Shown one piece after another: positions 44,686 through 53,126 of a stretch of DNA of 64,000 bases (position 1 is its first letter; each line of letters opens with the position of its first letter). A model generated the notes under the pieces. The model saw nothing but the letters and a program-made list of their open reading frames with translations, was not told the origin of the DNA and ran no database searches. This stretch comes from Micromonospora sp. NBC_01813. Its GTDB lineage: Bacteria > Actinomycetota > Actinomycetes > Mycobacteriales > Micromonosporaceae. The position numbers and the translations under genes are program-made. Location: positions 5,393,001-5,457,000 of the forward strand of contig NZ_CP109067.1 in the NCBI RefSeq assembly GCF_035917335.1, in the 5' to 3' direction.

Positions 44686-45699
44686 CTACGCCGGAGAGAT
44701 GCCTTCGGCGAAGTCGTAGAGGCTCTTGATGTCGTTGTCGAAGTACGGGCCGTCGAATTGGCCGTTGCCCGGGTTGTCTCCGTGGCTGACGACGCTGTTG
44801 ATGTATCCGTAGCCGGTCGAGTCGTTGTATTCCTGCAGCCAGGGTCCGCCGCTGGAACCGTACGTCATGTTGCAGTACATCCGGATCTGCTGGCCGCCGG
44901 GGTTCCACGTGGTGCCCTGGCAGTAGTACTGGCTCTCGCCGCCGCCAAGGTTGGACGGGTAACCGAGAGCGGTGACGTAGACGCTGTAGCTGTAGTTCCA
45001 GCGCAGCCCGTGGCCGCCGACGGTGTCGACGACCTTCGCGCCGTAGATGCCGCCGTTGTTCATGATGGCGATGCCCATGTCCTCGGCGTAGCTGCCACTG
45101 TTGATCCACGCGGTACGGGTGTTCAGGCTGTTCGCAACGAACGTGCCGTACGGCCGCGAGCCGTTACGGTAGCGCGGGACGAACTGCCAGTTGCTGTACC
45201 ACTGTCCGCCGGGCCCCTGGTGCACACAGTGGCCTGCGGTCATCACCAGCCGCCGCTTGCCGCTGGCCACGGTGCTGGCCGAGCAGGAGGCGGTGCCGCC
45301 GGTGGGGGTGGTGAAGTAGACCTTGCCGACGGCGAGCGACTCGTTGACCATCAGTCCGACGTCACCGCGGCTGCCGAGGCTCGGAGCCAGCGGCGCCACC
45401 GCGCCCGCCGGCCCGTTGGGCTTGGCGTCGGCGATCGACGATCCGGCTGCCGTCGCCTTCCCCGCGAAGGTCAGGTCGACTGCCGATGCCATCCGCTCTT
45501 CGGTCCAGAACTCGGTGACCTCCTTGGCGATCTTCGCGTTGGTGATCGCGCGTCCGTCGCTGGTGCGGGCGACCGCGGTGGTGTTGCCGTTCCGATCGCT
45601 TGTCTCCGCTGACGGAGCTGCATTGGCGGCCGGCATACCGGTCACGATCAGCGCGAGCGATAGGCTGGCCATTGCGGTCCAGCGCAGGGTGGATTTCAA
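44686..45699 (-). CDS. Secreted trypsin-like (S1, V8-type) serine protease
   Basis: A 337-residue protein. The start is TTG at 45699, 5 bases after GGGAGG, which gives a normal signal peptide (LKSTLRWTAMASLSLALIVT, cut after ANA). A propeptide of about 90 residues is followed by the catalytic domain: VMTAGHCVH (His), SYAEDMGIAIMNN (Asp) and YGSSGGPWLQEY (Ser). Paired Cys residues occur near the His and in YCQGTTW/MYCNMTYG. Related Streptomyces proteins cleave after Glu or other residues, and specificity cannot be told here. It is transcribed alone and terminated by a hairpin. Confidence 0.88.
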   Translation of the reverse strand: MKSTLRWTAMASLSLALIVTGMPAANAAPSAETSDRNGNTTAVARTSDGRAITNAKIAKEVTEFWTEERMASAVDLTFAGKATAAGSSIADAKPNGPAGAVAPLAPSLGSRGDVGLMVNESLAVGKVYFTTPTGGTASCSASTVASGKRRLVMTAGHCVHQGPGGQWYSNWQFVPRYRNGSRPYGTFVANSLNTRTAWINSGSYAEDMGIAIMNNGGIYGAKVVDTVGGHGLRWNYSYSVYVTALGYPSNLGGGESQYYCQGTTWNPGGQQIRMYCNMTYGSSGGPWLQEYNDSTGYGYINSVVSHGDNPGNGQFDGPYFDNDIKSLYDFAEGISPA

Positions 45700-46106
45700 G
45701 AGGACCTCCCATGTCTCTTGGTGCCCCAGGCGGGCCACTGCAGCCTATTTACAGTTATCCATTGATCACAATGCTAGATAAAGACGGATCATCGACAGTG
45801 GCACGGAAGTGCTTTCAGCAGGGCTTATGCAATATCCACTTTCCGCAGCGACACAAATGTCGAAGCTCTGCCCTGAAGGCGTCAGAGCCCCGACATAATC
45901 GGAGCCAATTCCGCCTGACATAATCCATGCCGGATCAGCGTGAATGGCTCCGATACCGCGTCGTCCAACTATTTCGTGTCTGTTACGGCTACTCCTGCCG
46001 GAACTCCACTACCTGCCTCAAAGCGCGCAAACCCCGACACTCACCGGGCCAGGAAACTCGTGCCGCGCTCATACCGCACTCACGCCAGTGCCGCGCTGTG
46101 CCGCGC
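45700..46106. other. AT-richer intergenic region upstream of the protease
   Basis: About 407 bases with lower GC than average next to the protease start (45735-45930). It should hold the protease promoter. Short direct repeats of the form GCGCTCAYGCC occur near 46060-46110. No convincing gene was seen. Confidence 0.5.
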
Positions 46107-46556
46107 TCACGCCGGCGGATCGACCGGACCGAGCACGACGGTGCCGTCCGGATCGACACGCCAACCCGGGTTGCAGGCAACCTCCCAGACAATGCCGTTC
46201 GGATCGGCGAAATGCCCGTGGTAGCCGCCGAAGTCGGCCCGCTGACCCGGTTTGAGCAGGCGACCGCCGGCCGCCTGCGCCTCCGTCAGCACCCGGTCGA
46301 CGTCATCCGGCGTCGCCACGTTGTGCGACAGCGTGAACCCGGCCGGCCTGGTCTCGACCCGACCCCCCGCGTCGATGTCACGCGCGAAGCCGTCGGCATC
46401 GAACAGGCCGAGAACCAGACCCGGACCGATCTGAAAGAAGATGATCTCACCGGGTACGTCGAGCGTCGGCTGCCAGCCGAGCCCGTCCCGGTAGAAGCGC
46501 CGCGCCGCAGCGAGGTCCGCGGTGGCCACGGTGACGAAGTGCACCTGCTGCTGCAC
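46107..46556 (-). CDS. VOC (glyoxalase-like) superfamily protein
   Basis: A 149-residue protein with a GTG start after GGAAGGATT. One pair of the typical beta-alpha-beta units is seen: VHFVTVATADLAAARRFYRD GL in the first half, and GGYHGHFADPNGIVWEVAC in the second, with the final Glu as metal ligand. The family includes glyoxalases, dioxygenases and resistance proteins, and the actual reaction is unknown. The C-terminal half is standard, with a Pro-rich end. It is transcribed alone. Confidence 0.82.
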   Translation of the reverse strand: MQQQVHFVTVATADLAAARRFYRDGLGWQPTLDVPGEIIFFQIGPGLVLGLFDADGFARDIDAGGRVETRPAGFTLSHNVATPDDVDRVLTEAQAAGGRLLKPGQRADFGGYHGHFADPNGIVWEVACNPGWRVDPDGTVVLGPVDPPA

Positions 46557-46791
46557 GCTGAATCCTTCCAGTTCCCGGCTACCGACCTCGGCCCTGCCAC
46601 CTCGGTCCCGCTTCAGTCCCAGGTGACCGACCAGATCGTCATGCCCGACGGCACCGGCGGGACGTCGACGTAGTCGTCGACCAACCCGGCCATCACCCCG
46701 CTGGACTCTCCCCGGCCCGCCGCACCAGCTCCGCGATAGAAATCACGGTACGGAAGTCTGCCACTGGCCAGCGATGGGCTGCCGACCCGGT

Positions 46792-47178
46792 CTACTCGAC
46801 GGGGTCCGTGCCCAACTCCTGCGCACCGCTCTGCCGCAGATGCCGATTGTTACGCGGCTCCTGGCGGGTCTTCGTGTCGTTGAGCCGCCGCCGCAGGTCG
46901 TCCCGTACGTCGTTGAGCGCAGCCCGCAGATCCTCCTCGCCCGAGGTCGTCACGATCTTCGGCCAGCCGGCGATCAAGCATTCGAGAGTGACCTTCTGCC
47001 CACGTACCTCCCGGTCCTTGACCGACAACTCCAACCGGGTGCTGTCGGCCGGGAACGCGGCCAACCGACCGTCGATCACCGAGAACTGCTCGACGATCCA
47101 GGCCCGGTCGCGCTGGCCGAAGCCTGCCCCGAGGTTCAGGCACTCGCCGACCGTCGCCGCGTCGGTGCGGGCGCTCAC
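46792..47178 (-). CDS. HPF/RaiA-like ribosome-associated protein
   Basis: A 128-residue protein with a GTG start overlapping the stop of a short upstream ORF. The N-terminal HPF-like unit covers WIVEQFSVIDGRLAAFPADS, LELSVKDREVRGQKVTLECL and ARG-type helix LRAALNDVRDDLRRRLNDTK, a beta-alpha-beta arrangement with a basic tail. It lacks the long C-terminal dimerisation domain of long HPF, so it is of the short type. The expected role is ribosome hibernation or stress survival. The match is moderate. Confidence 0.65.
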   Translation of the reverse strand: MSARTDAATVGECLNLGAGFGQRDRAWIVEQFSVIDGRLAAFPADSTRLELSVKDREVRGQKVTLECLIAGWPKIVTTSGEEDLRAALNDVRDDLRRRLNDTKTRQEPRNNRHLRQSGAQELGTDPVE

Positions 47179-47234
47179 CGGATCACCCCCGACGGCGTGT
47201 CGATGATCGGGAAGGACATGGTGTCGTTGGGCAT
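47175..47234 (-). CDS. Short ORF (19 aa) coupled to the HPF-like gene
   Basis: MPNDTMSFPIIDTPSGVIR ends with TGA that overlaps the GTG of the HPF-like gene (GTGA). AAGAAGGG lies 7 bases before its ATG, and a slightly longer version starts at 47255. It may be a leader peptide controlling translation of the HPF-like gene, or a small protein. It might instead be a chance frame. Confidence 0.45.
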   Translation of the reverse strand: MPNDTMSFPIIDTPSGVIR

Positions 47235-47419
47235 GACGTCGACCCTTCTTGTCATAGCTTGTAGTGAGTCAAGCACATACCCACCCTGGCGACAGCCGGA
47301 AACCCGCCGGGCGTCTCGGCGGACCTCACCGCACGGCGGAAGGACGACCGGTACGACGGACCGCCGCCTCGACGGTGACAATGGAGCCACTGAAGCCGTG
47401 CCCCGGCGAGGAGGTCCAA

Positions 47420-48847
47420 GTGCTGCTGACGAGTCTCGCCGAGCCGGCCGACCAGCCAGCGACGGTCACCGTCGACGGCCGGTCGATGTCCCGGGCGGAA
47501 CTGCTCGACGCCGCCAGCGCCGTGGCCCGAGACGTCGCCGGCGCACCTGTCGTCGCACTACGGGCGACCGCCAGCCTGGAGACGGTGGCGGCGGTGACCG
47601 GCTGCCTGCTCGCCGGCACCACGCTGGTCCCCGTACCGCCGGACGCCGGGCCGGTCGAGCGGGACCACATCCTGCGCGACTCCCGCGCGGAGCTCGTCCT
47701 CGACCCGTACCCCCGGCTGTCGACCGACCCCGGCGCGCCCGCACGGCCCGCCACGGCCACGCCCCCGACGGTCCCGGTCGACCTCGACCGCCGCGCCGGG
47801 GCCTGGTCGGCGCCCCCGGTCGCACCGGAGTCGACCGCGCTGATTCTCTACACCAGCGGCACCACCGGCCCGCCGAAAGGCGTACCGGTGACCGGTGCCG
47901 CCATCGCCGCCGACCTCGACGCGCTCGCGCAGGCCTGGGCCTGGACCGCCGACGACGTCCTCGTCCACGGACTGCCGCTGTTCCACGTGCACGGACTGGT
48001 CCTCGGCCTCCTCGGTGCGCTGCGGACCGGGAGCCGGCTGGTGCACACCGGGCGGCCCACCCCCGCCGGGTACGCGGCGGCCAACGGCAGCCTCTACTTC
48101 GGCGTGCCGACGGTCTGGTCGAGGATCTGTGCCGACCACTCGGCCGCCCGGGCGCTGCACGGTGCCCGGCTCCTCGTCTCCGGCAGCGCCGCGCTGCCCG
48201 CACCCGTCTTCCAGGATCTGGTCGCGCTGACCGGCCTGGCGCCGGTGGAACGGTACGGGATGACCGAGACATTGATCACAGTTAGCAGTCGGGCCGACGG
48301 TGAGCGCCGCCCCGGCTGGGTCGGTACGCCGGTGGCCCAGGTCCGCACCCGGCTGGTCGACGCCGACGGCGAACAGTTGCCCGCCGACGGCGAGACCATC
48401 GGTGAGCTGCAGGTACGGGGCCCGACGGTGTTCGGCGGCTACCTCGGCGGCGCCGGGCGCGACGATTTCACCACCGACGGGTGGTTCCGCACCGGCGACG
48501 TCGCCGCCATCGGCGCCGACGGTTGGCACCGGATCGTCGGCCGCGCCACGACCGACCTGATCTCCAGTGGCGGCTACCGGATCGGCGCGGGCGAGGTGGA
48601 GAACGCGCTGCTGGCCCACCCGGCGGTCCGTGAGGCCGCTGTCGTCGGCGTACCCGACACCGACCTCGGCCAACGAGTCGTGGCATACGTGGTGGCCGAG
48701 CAGATCCCGCCACAGGAGTTGGTCGAATTCGTGGCAACGGAACTCTCAGTCCACAAGCGGCCACGTGAAGTACGCATCGTGGACCAGTTGCCGCGCAACG
48801 CGATGGGCAAGGTGCAGAAAAGGTCACTGATTGACGACTTTGAGTGA
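47420..48847 (+). CDS. AMP-binding acyl-CoA synthetase, malonyl-CoA synthetase-like
   Basis: A 475-residue adenylating enzyme. GTG at 47420 follows GAGGAG by 6 bases, and an in-frame ATG at 47381 is the alternative. The ANL motifs are LILYTSGTTGPPKGVPVTG (P-loop), ERYGMTETLITVSSRADGE, GWFRTGDVAAIGADGWHRIV and the C-terminal NAMGKVQKRSL with catalytic Lys. VLVHGLPLFHVHGLVLGLLG and the overall length resemble MatB-type malonyl-CoA synthetases. It probably activates a short dicarboxylic or fatty acid. No partner gene is in the operon. Confidence 0.85.
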   Translation: MLLTSLAEPADQPATVTVDGRSMSRAELLDAASAVARDVAGAPVVALRATASLETVAAVTGCLLAGTTLVPVPPDAGPVERDHILRDSRAELVLDPYPRLSTDPGAPARPATATPPTVPVDLDRRAGAWSAPPVAPESTALILYTSGTTGPPKGVPVTGAAIAADLDALAQAWAWTADDVLVHGLPLFHVHGLVLGLLGALRTGSRLVHTGRPTPAGYAAANGSLYFGVPTVWSRICADHSAARALHGARLLVSGSAALPAPVFQDLVALTGLAPVERYGMTETLITVSSRADGERRPGWVGTPVAQVRTRLVDADGEQLPADGETIGELQVRGPTVFGGYLGGAGRDDFTTDGWFRTGDVAAIGADGWHRIVGRATTDLISSGGYRIGAGEVENALLAHPAVREAAVVGVPDTDLGQRVVAYVVAEQIPPQELVEFVATELSVHKRPREVRIVDQLPRNAMGKVQKRSLIDDFE

Positions 48848-49194
48848 TCACCTCGGCGACCGGCACCACCGGGACCCTGGTCACCCACTGGCTGCCCACT
48901 GGTCACCCACTGGCTGCCGACCACCGCCGCCGCAGCCCCTCAAGGCGACCGCCAGGGGCACATCATCCGAACGGCTGATGCCGATGGTTCGACGCCGACG
49001 GCATAAGTTTTCTTTACTTGCGGCTCAAGAAACCATCATTTCTGGCCCTGCAGTTGATTCTTGATTGAACCAATCCCTAACGTGTGCGTAGGCGCAGACG
49101 GCCTGCTAGCCACCCCGGTGACCCCCACTGCTGGCCGGCCGCTCCGAGCCTATACAGACAATCACAGTACGGTGAGCGTTCGGAAGGTGTACAC
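48848..49194. other. Intergenic region with tandem repeat and promoter of the wall protein
   Basis: A 347-base gap between co-directional genes. The first part holds an almost two-copy 22-bp direct repeat (48879-48918, GGTCACCCACTGGCTGCC each). Then comes an AT-rich tract (48990-49080) likely to hold the promoter of the downstream gene. No gene was seen. Confidence 0.6.
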
Positions 49195-50508
49195 ATGGGA
49201 CGATCGGCCCACAGACGCGCACCCACCCCCACCAGATCCGGCAGCCGGGCACGCCGCGCCGTCATCGCGGTGGCGACCCTCGGTGCCTTCGGGGTCCTGA
49301 TCGGCGTCAGCCAGATCTCCAACGCGCAGACGGACCGCCGGGAACCCATCCAGATCAACGGGCTGGAAGTCCTCGGCAACACCTGCGAGGGGACCAACCT
49401 GGAGCCGCACAGCGGGTTCCAGGAGGGCAACCGCTGCGTCTCCACGGCGTTCGGCGAGGTTGGCGACGCGGACAAGAACCCGACGCTGCTGATCACCGAA
49501 GCTCCGGAGACCGTCGGCGTCGGCGAGCCGTTCCAGCTGCGGGTCAGCACCCGCAATCTGGTCCGGGACCGGTTCCTCCCCGCCGGCCAGGGCGGCTACT
49601 ACCTCGAGTCGGCGCTGCTCACCGGGGAGGGCCTCACCCGTGGCCACTTCCACACCGCATGCCGGATGCTGACCAGCACCACCGAGGCACTGGACCCGGC
49701 GCCGGTGCCGGCGTTCTTCGTCGCGACCGAGGACGGCGGCGGTGGGGCGGAGCCGGACGTCGTCACCATCCAGATTCCCGGGCTGCCGCAAGAAGGGATC
49801 GCACAGTGCGCTTCGTGGGCCGGCGACGGCTCGCACCGGATCCCGATGATGCAGCGGGCCAATCAGACCCCGGCCCTCGACGCCGTCCGAATCCGGGTGC
49901 AGGTACCCGGTGCGGAGGAGCCGCCGGCCGAGGAGCCCCCGGCGGAAGAACCGCCAGCGGAAGAGCCACCCGCCGAGGAACCGCCAGCCGAAGAGCCACC
50001 GGCCGAGGAACCACCGGCCGAAGAACCACCGGCCGAGGAACCACCAGCGGAAGAGCCGCCGGCCGAAGAGCCGCCAGCCGAGGAACCACCAGCCGAAGAG
50101 CCGCCAGCGGAGGAGCCGCCGGCCCAGGAGGAACAGGAGCAGCCGGCACCGGCCAGTCCTGAGGCCTCGGCCAGCCCTGAGGTCGAAGCCACCGAAAGCG
50201 CGGCACCGGTCCGGGGAGTCACCGGCCGTACGCCGGATCCGACCGAATCGGCCACCCCGGTCGAGGAAGAGGAGCCCGAGCCGAGCCCGACCACCGGCGC
50301 TGGTGGCCTCAACGCCCCGGCAACCGACAACCTCGCCGTCGACGACGCCACCGACGACGCCGAAAGCCCGGAGGAACTCGCCGAACGACTGGCACTCACC
50401 GGCACGAACACCATCAACGTCATGGTTGGCGGTCTGGTGCTCGTCTTCGCCGGCGTCGGGCTGGTCTACCTCACCCAACGTCGCCGCCACCAGTACCGGC
50501 GCCGCTGA
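49195..50508 (+). CDS. LAxTG-type cell-wall-anchored protein with PPAEE repeats
   Basis: A 437-residue protein starting MGRSAHRRAPTPTRSGSRAR, with GGAAGG 7 bases upstream. The signal peptide has the hydrophobic core VIAVATLGAFGVLIGVSQI. A globular domain of about 200 residues follows (LEVLGNTCEGTNLEPHSGF, VRDRFLPAGQGGYYLESALL, GHFHTACRMLT) with several Cys. Then come 13 PPAEE units plus PPAQE, a second Pro/Glu linker, and the C-terminal sorting signal LALTG, a hydrophobic helix (INVMVGGLVLVFAGVGLVYL) and a basic tail. LAxTG is the class E sortase motif of actinomycetes. It is probably covalently attached to peptidoglycan. Confidence 0.82.
   Translation: MGRSAHRRAPTPTRSGSRARRAVIAVATLGAFGVLIGVSQISNAQTDRREPIQINGLEVLGNTCEGTNLEPHSGFQEGNRCVSTAFGEVGDADKNPTLLITEAPETVGVGEPFQLRVSTRNLVRDRFLPAGQGGYYLESALLTGEGLTRGHFHTACRMLTSTTEALDPAPVPAFFVATEDGGGGAEPDVVTIQIPGLPQEGIAQCASWAGDGSHRIPMMQRANQTPALDAVRIRVQVPGAEEPPAEEPPAEEPPAEEPPAEEPPAEEPPAEEPPAEEPPAEEPPAEEPPAEEPPAEEPPAEEPPAEEPPAQEEQEQPAPASPEASASPEVEATESAAPVRGVTGRTPDPTESATPVEEEEPEPSPTTGAGGLNAPATDNLAVDDATDDAESPEELAERLALTGTNTINVMVGGLVLVFAGVGLVYLTQRRRHQYRRR
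49921..50130 (+). repeat. Fourteen 15-bp units encoding PPAEE
   Basis: Thirteen PPAEE and one PPAQE codon unit in tandem inside the wall-protein gene. Codon choice varies between copies (CCG/CCA/CCC, GAG/GAA), so the array is old or under selection for protein sequence rather than a recent slippage product. Confidence 0.85.
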
Positions 50509-50528
50509 CCGACAGCAGCATCAGGCAC

Positions 50529-50559
50529 CGTCGGGGCGGTCCACGCGACCGCCCCGACG
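50529..50559 (+). terminator. Hairpin terminator after the wall-protein gene
   Basis: A perfect 13-bp stem with the 5-base loop CACGC begins 20 bases after the plus-strand stop at 50508. Confidence 0.85.
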
Positions 50560-50621
50560 CGCCGCGTCGCAGTCAACGAACGTGGAGTAGGACCGGGACC
50601 GGGCCACCGTCCGACGGGCTG

Positions 50622-50905
50622 TCACCGTGGCGTCCCGAAGGCGCAGTGGAAGTCCGCGCCGAATCGAGTCGTCTGACGGACGATCCGATCAGGTTCCGCC
50701 GGGCCGGGCCAGAACTGCAGCAGGTAACGGTCGCGCACCGGTTCACCGTCCGGGGTGGTGTCGTAGTTCGCGGCCGCGTCGCTGCCGAACCGCACAGACC
50801 GTTGACCTGGCCGAGAAATGCTCCATCTGGACCACTCGTCGGATCGGAGACGACGTAGCACTGGTGGTAGTCCACTGTCCACTCGCCGTCGTACAGAACT
50901 CGCAC
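50622..50905 (-). pseudogene. Decayed hypothetical gene with internal deletion and frameshift
   Basis: From GTG at 50905 the frame reads MRVLYDGEWTVDYHQCYVVS and GQVNGLCGSA, then loses sense. From about 50795 a second frame gives DRYLLQFWPGPAEPDRIVRQ and ends at 50622. These look like the beginning and end of one conserved actinobacterial protein of about 150 residues whose middle is missing and whose frame is broken. I recall that family as having GQxNGLCGAA early and RYLLQFWP late, with unknown function. An IS607-type element starts within 17 bases of its start. Confidence 0.6.
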
Positions 50906-50921
50906 CCATCACCGTTACCTC

Positions 50922-52295
50922 TCAGTGGGCTTTAGTGAGCGCACGGTTGGTAGTCCTGCCTTGCGGTAGGACGGTCCCGGTCTGATCCGCTTGAGCGGTG
51001 CCGGGTTCACGCTTCACGGCCACCTGCCCGCGTGTGCGGGTCTTCTGGTCGGCTCCACGTGCTGCCACCGGGCCACTCCCGGCGGTTGCCGCCGCAAGGG
51101 CGGCCAGGTTCACAGCGGCGTTGCGGTCACGGTCGATGACTAGACCGCACGCCTCACACCGGTATTCACGCTCGGACAGGGCCAGCTTGGTTTTCACCGT
51201 GCCACAGCCCGAGCAGGTCTTGCTGGACGGGTACCAGCGGTCGGCCACCACAAGCCGGCCGCCGTTCCATCCGGTCTTGTACGCCAACTGGCGGCGGATC
51301 TCCGCGAATCCGGCGTCGGCGACGTGCCGAGCCAACCGCCGGTTGCGCAGCATGCCGGTGACGTTGAGGTCTTCCACCACAACGGTGCCGTACGTCGTGG
51401 CGAGTCGGGTGGTGAGCTTGTGCAGCCCATCACGGCGCAGATGAGCGACCCGGGCGTGAGCACGACCGAGCCGGCTCGCGGCCCGTTCCCACCGCTTCGA
51501 GGGACGTCGTCCGGTACGCCGGTCCGGGCCCTGCTTGCGCGACAGCGTCCGGCCGAGCGCATGCATCCGTTGCCGCGCGGCCACGAGGTGGCGCGGGTTG
51601 TCGACCAACTCGCCGGTGGACAGCACCGCGAGATGCCGGATACCGACGTCCACACCAACCACCGAGCCGGGTCGGGCCGGGCTGCGTTCGGCGCGTTCGA
51701 CCTCGACGGTGAACGACACATGCCACCGTCCGCCATCACGACGCACTGTCGCGGACATGATCCGGGCGGTGCCGGCTTCAATACGGCGGGCGAGCTTGCG
51801 GGCGGACTCGTACAACTTCAACCGGCCCAGCCGGGGTAGCACCACGTGCATCCGGTCCGGTTCGACCCGGATCGCCCCGGTGGTGAACCGTACGCTGGGC
51901 GTGGTACGGCGGCGGGACTTGAACCGGGGGAAACCCGACGGCCGACCGGCGCGTTTCCCGCTGCGGGAGTCAGTCCAGTTCTTCAACCCGCGAGCGAGCG
52001 CGTCGAGGCCGGTGTTGAACGCCTCCTTCGACACCTCACCCCACCACGGCGCGACTTCGGGCTTCGCGGCGTTCCATGCCTTCCGAAGACCGGCCAGCGA
52101 CCAGGACAGTGATGGCGTCAGCAACTCGTCTGGTACGCCGTAGGAGCGTTCGGCGATGCGCTGGTCCATGACCGCCTTGACCTTCGCGAGCGCCCAGTTG
52201 TGGGCGAGCCGGGCGGCCCCAGCGTGTGCAAGGACGTCGCGTTCCTGGCGCGAGGTGAGGTCGAGGGCGAACCGGTACGCCTGGATCGTTTTCAC
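50922..52295 (-). CDS. tnpB: TnpB RNA-guided endonuclease of an IS607-type element
   Basis: A 457-residue protein. The GTG at 52295 overlaps the recombinase stop by 4 bases. The N-terminal wedge and helical part (VKTIQAYRFALDLTSRQERD) leads to the RuvC-like nuclease: VVGVDVGIRHLAVLS (Asp about 214), TVVVEDLNVTGM (Glu about 307) and VIDRDRNAAVNLAALA (Asp about 388). The zinc finger is CSGCG with CEACG. All three acidic residues are intact, so it should be an active nuclease guided by an omega RNA from the 3' end of its own gene. A long basic C-terminal tail is present. Confidence 0.88.
   Translation of the reverse strand: MKTIQAYRFALDLTSRQERDVLAHAGAARLAHNWALAKVKAVMDQRIAERSYGVPDELLTPSLSWSLAGLRKAWNAAKPEVAPWWGEVSKEAFNTGLDALARGLKNWTDSRSGKRAGRPSGFPRFKSRRRTTPSVRFTTGAIRVEPDRMHVVLPRLGRLKLYESARKLARRIEAGTARIMSATVRRDGGRWHVSFTVEVERAERSPARPGSVVGVDVGIRHLAVLSTGELVDNPRHLVAARQRMHALGRTLSRKQGPDRRTGRRPSKRWERAASRLGRAHARVAHLRRDGLHKLTTRLATTYGTVVVEDLNVTGMLRNRRLARHVADAGFAEIRRQLAYKTGWNGGRLVVADRWYPSSKTCSGCGTVKTKLALSEREYRCEACGLVIDRDRNAAVNLAALAAATAGSGPVAARGADQKTRTRGQVAVKREPGTAQADQTGTVLPQGRTTNRALTKAH
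50953..50972 (-). ncRNA. Candidate omega-RNA hairpin at the end of tnpB
   Basis: On the minus strand GTCCTACC-GCAA-GGCAGGAC forms an 8-bp stem with one A-C mismatch and a GNRA-type tetraloop, within the last codons of tnpB. Omega RNAs of TnpB overlap the gene's 3' end and extend past the element edge into the guide. The complete RNA is not delimited. Confidence 0.4.
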
Positions 52296-52873
52296 GCCGG
52301 GCCACTCTCGGTGGCGGCTTCGACCGCCCGGCGGGCACGGTTCGCGCCAGCGCGACGCCCGTACAGGCGGGCGCACAACGACGTCAGGATCTCCGTCACG
52401 TCGCGGACCAGATCATCGTCGACCTCAGCCGGGTCGACCACCAGCAGTCGGCGGCCCTGCGCGGCCAGCGCCGCCTCAACGTACTCGGCCCCGAACCGGG
52501 CGAACCGGTCCCGATGCTCAACCACGATCGTTGCCACCTTCGGGTCGCGCAGCAGCGCGAGGAACTTCTTGCGGTGCCCGTTCAACGCGGATCCAACCTC
52601 GGTCACCACCCGATCGACGCCGAGTTTCTGCCCGGTGGCCCACACGGTGACCCGGGCGACCTGCCGGTCCAGGTCGGATTTCTGATCGGCTGAGGACACC
52701 CGGGCGTACACCACGGTCTGCCCCGTCTCGGCCGACGTGCCGGTGACCGGCTCACCGACCATGATCAGTCGACCGATCCGGTAGGTGGGAACAGGCAGCG
52801 TCCCGGCTGCGTACTGTCGCCGAGCGGTGATGTACGCGATGCCGGTCGACGCTGCCCACTCCTTGAGGTTCAC
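52292..52873 (-). CDS. tnpA: IS607-family serine recombinase (TnpA)
   Basis: A 193-residue protein with a GTG start. An N-terminal MerR-like HTH (VNLKEWAASTGIAYITARRQ, PTYRIGRLIMVG) is followed by the small serine-resolvase domain: VVYARVSSADQKSDLDRQVA with the nucleophile Ser, VVTEVGSALNGHRKKFLALL and VVEHRDRFARFGAEYVEAAL with catalytic Arg residues. This order is specific to IS607 transposases. The stop overlaps the TnpB start. The tail (ARLYGRRAGANRARRAVEAA) is normal. A palindrome TCAACG-CTG-CGTTGA lies about 110 bases upstream. Confidence 0.9.
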   Translation of the reverse strand: MNLKEWAASTGIAYITARRQYAAGTLPVPTYRIGRLIMVGEPVTGTSAETGQTVVYARVSSADQKSDLDRQVARVTVWATGQKLGVDRVVTEVGSALNGHRKKFLALLRDPKVATIVVEHRDRFARFGAEYVEAALAAQGRRLLVVDPAEVDDDLVRDVTEILTSLCARLYGRRAGANRARRAVEAATESGPA

Positions 52874-53126
52874 GCGAGCATCATAGCAGCTTAAAGAGCG
52901 CCATAGATGCCCGGAGCGCCAACAGTCAGCTACCCTCCCGTCAGCGCCGACGCCCGACCGATGTTGATCCTGCCCGGTCCGGATCAACGCTGCGTTGACG
53001 ATCGGACGACGCCGCGACCCGGTGTCGGCACCCGGCAATGGTTCGTCGAGATTTCGTCGATCTCCGGCTGATTCGTTGGGCGGGGCCGACGTCCGTCGGC
53101 AGCCGTACTGCGGAGGTTGACAGACG

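Larger units (their letters stand above)
50906..52960 (-). mobile_element. IS607-family element (serine recombinase plus TnpB), limits approximate
   Basis: Two coupled genes, an HTH-serine recombinase and TnpB, define the IS607 type, which has no terminal inverted repeats and no target duplications, so exact ends cannot be read from one copy. The right limit must lie near 50906-50921, because the tnpB stop is 17 bases from the decayed gene. The left limit lies between the recombinase start and about 53000. Confidence 0.8.

Noticed and set aside
49921-50130. Repeat array considered as CRISPR
   Set aside because: Units are 15 bp in tandem without spacers, in frame inside a gene and encoding PPAEE.
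49162-50490. Minus-strand frame opposite the wall-protein repeats giving a Trp/Arg/Gly-rich protein
   Set aside because: It arises from the PPAEE array read backwards. There is no signal peptide and no ribosome site.
52984-52998. Palindrome TCAACG-CTG-CGTTGA upstream of the IS607 recombinase, considered as the element's end
   Set aside because: IS607 elements have no terminal inverted repeats, and one copy gives no way to tell an end from an operator, so it is mentioned only in the recombinase entry.
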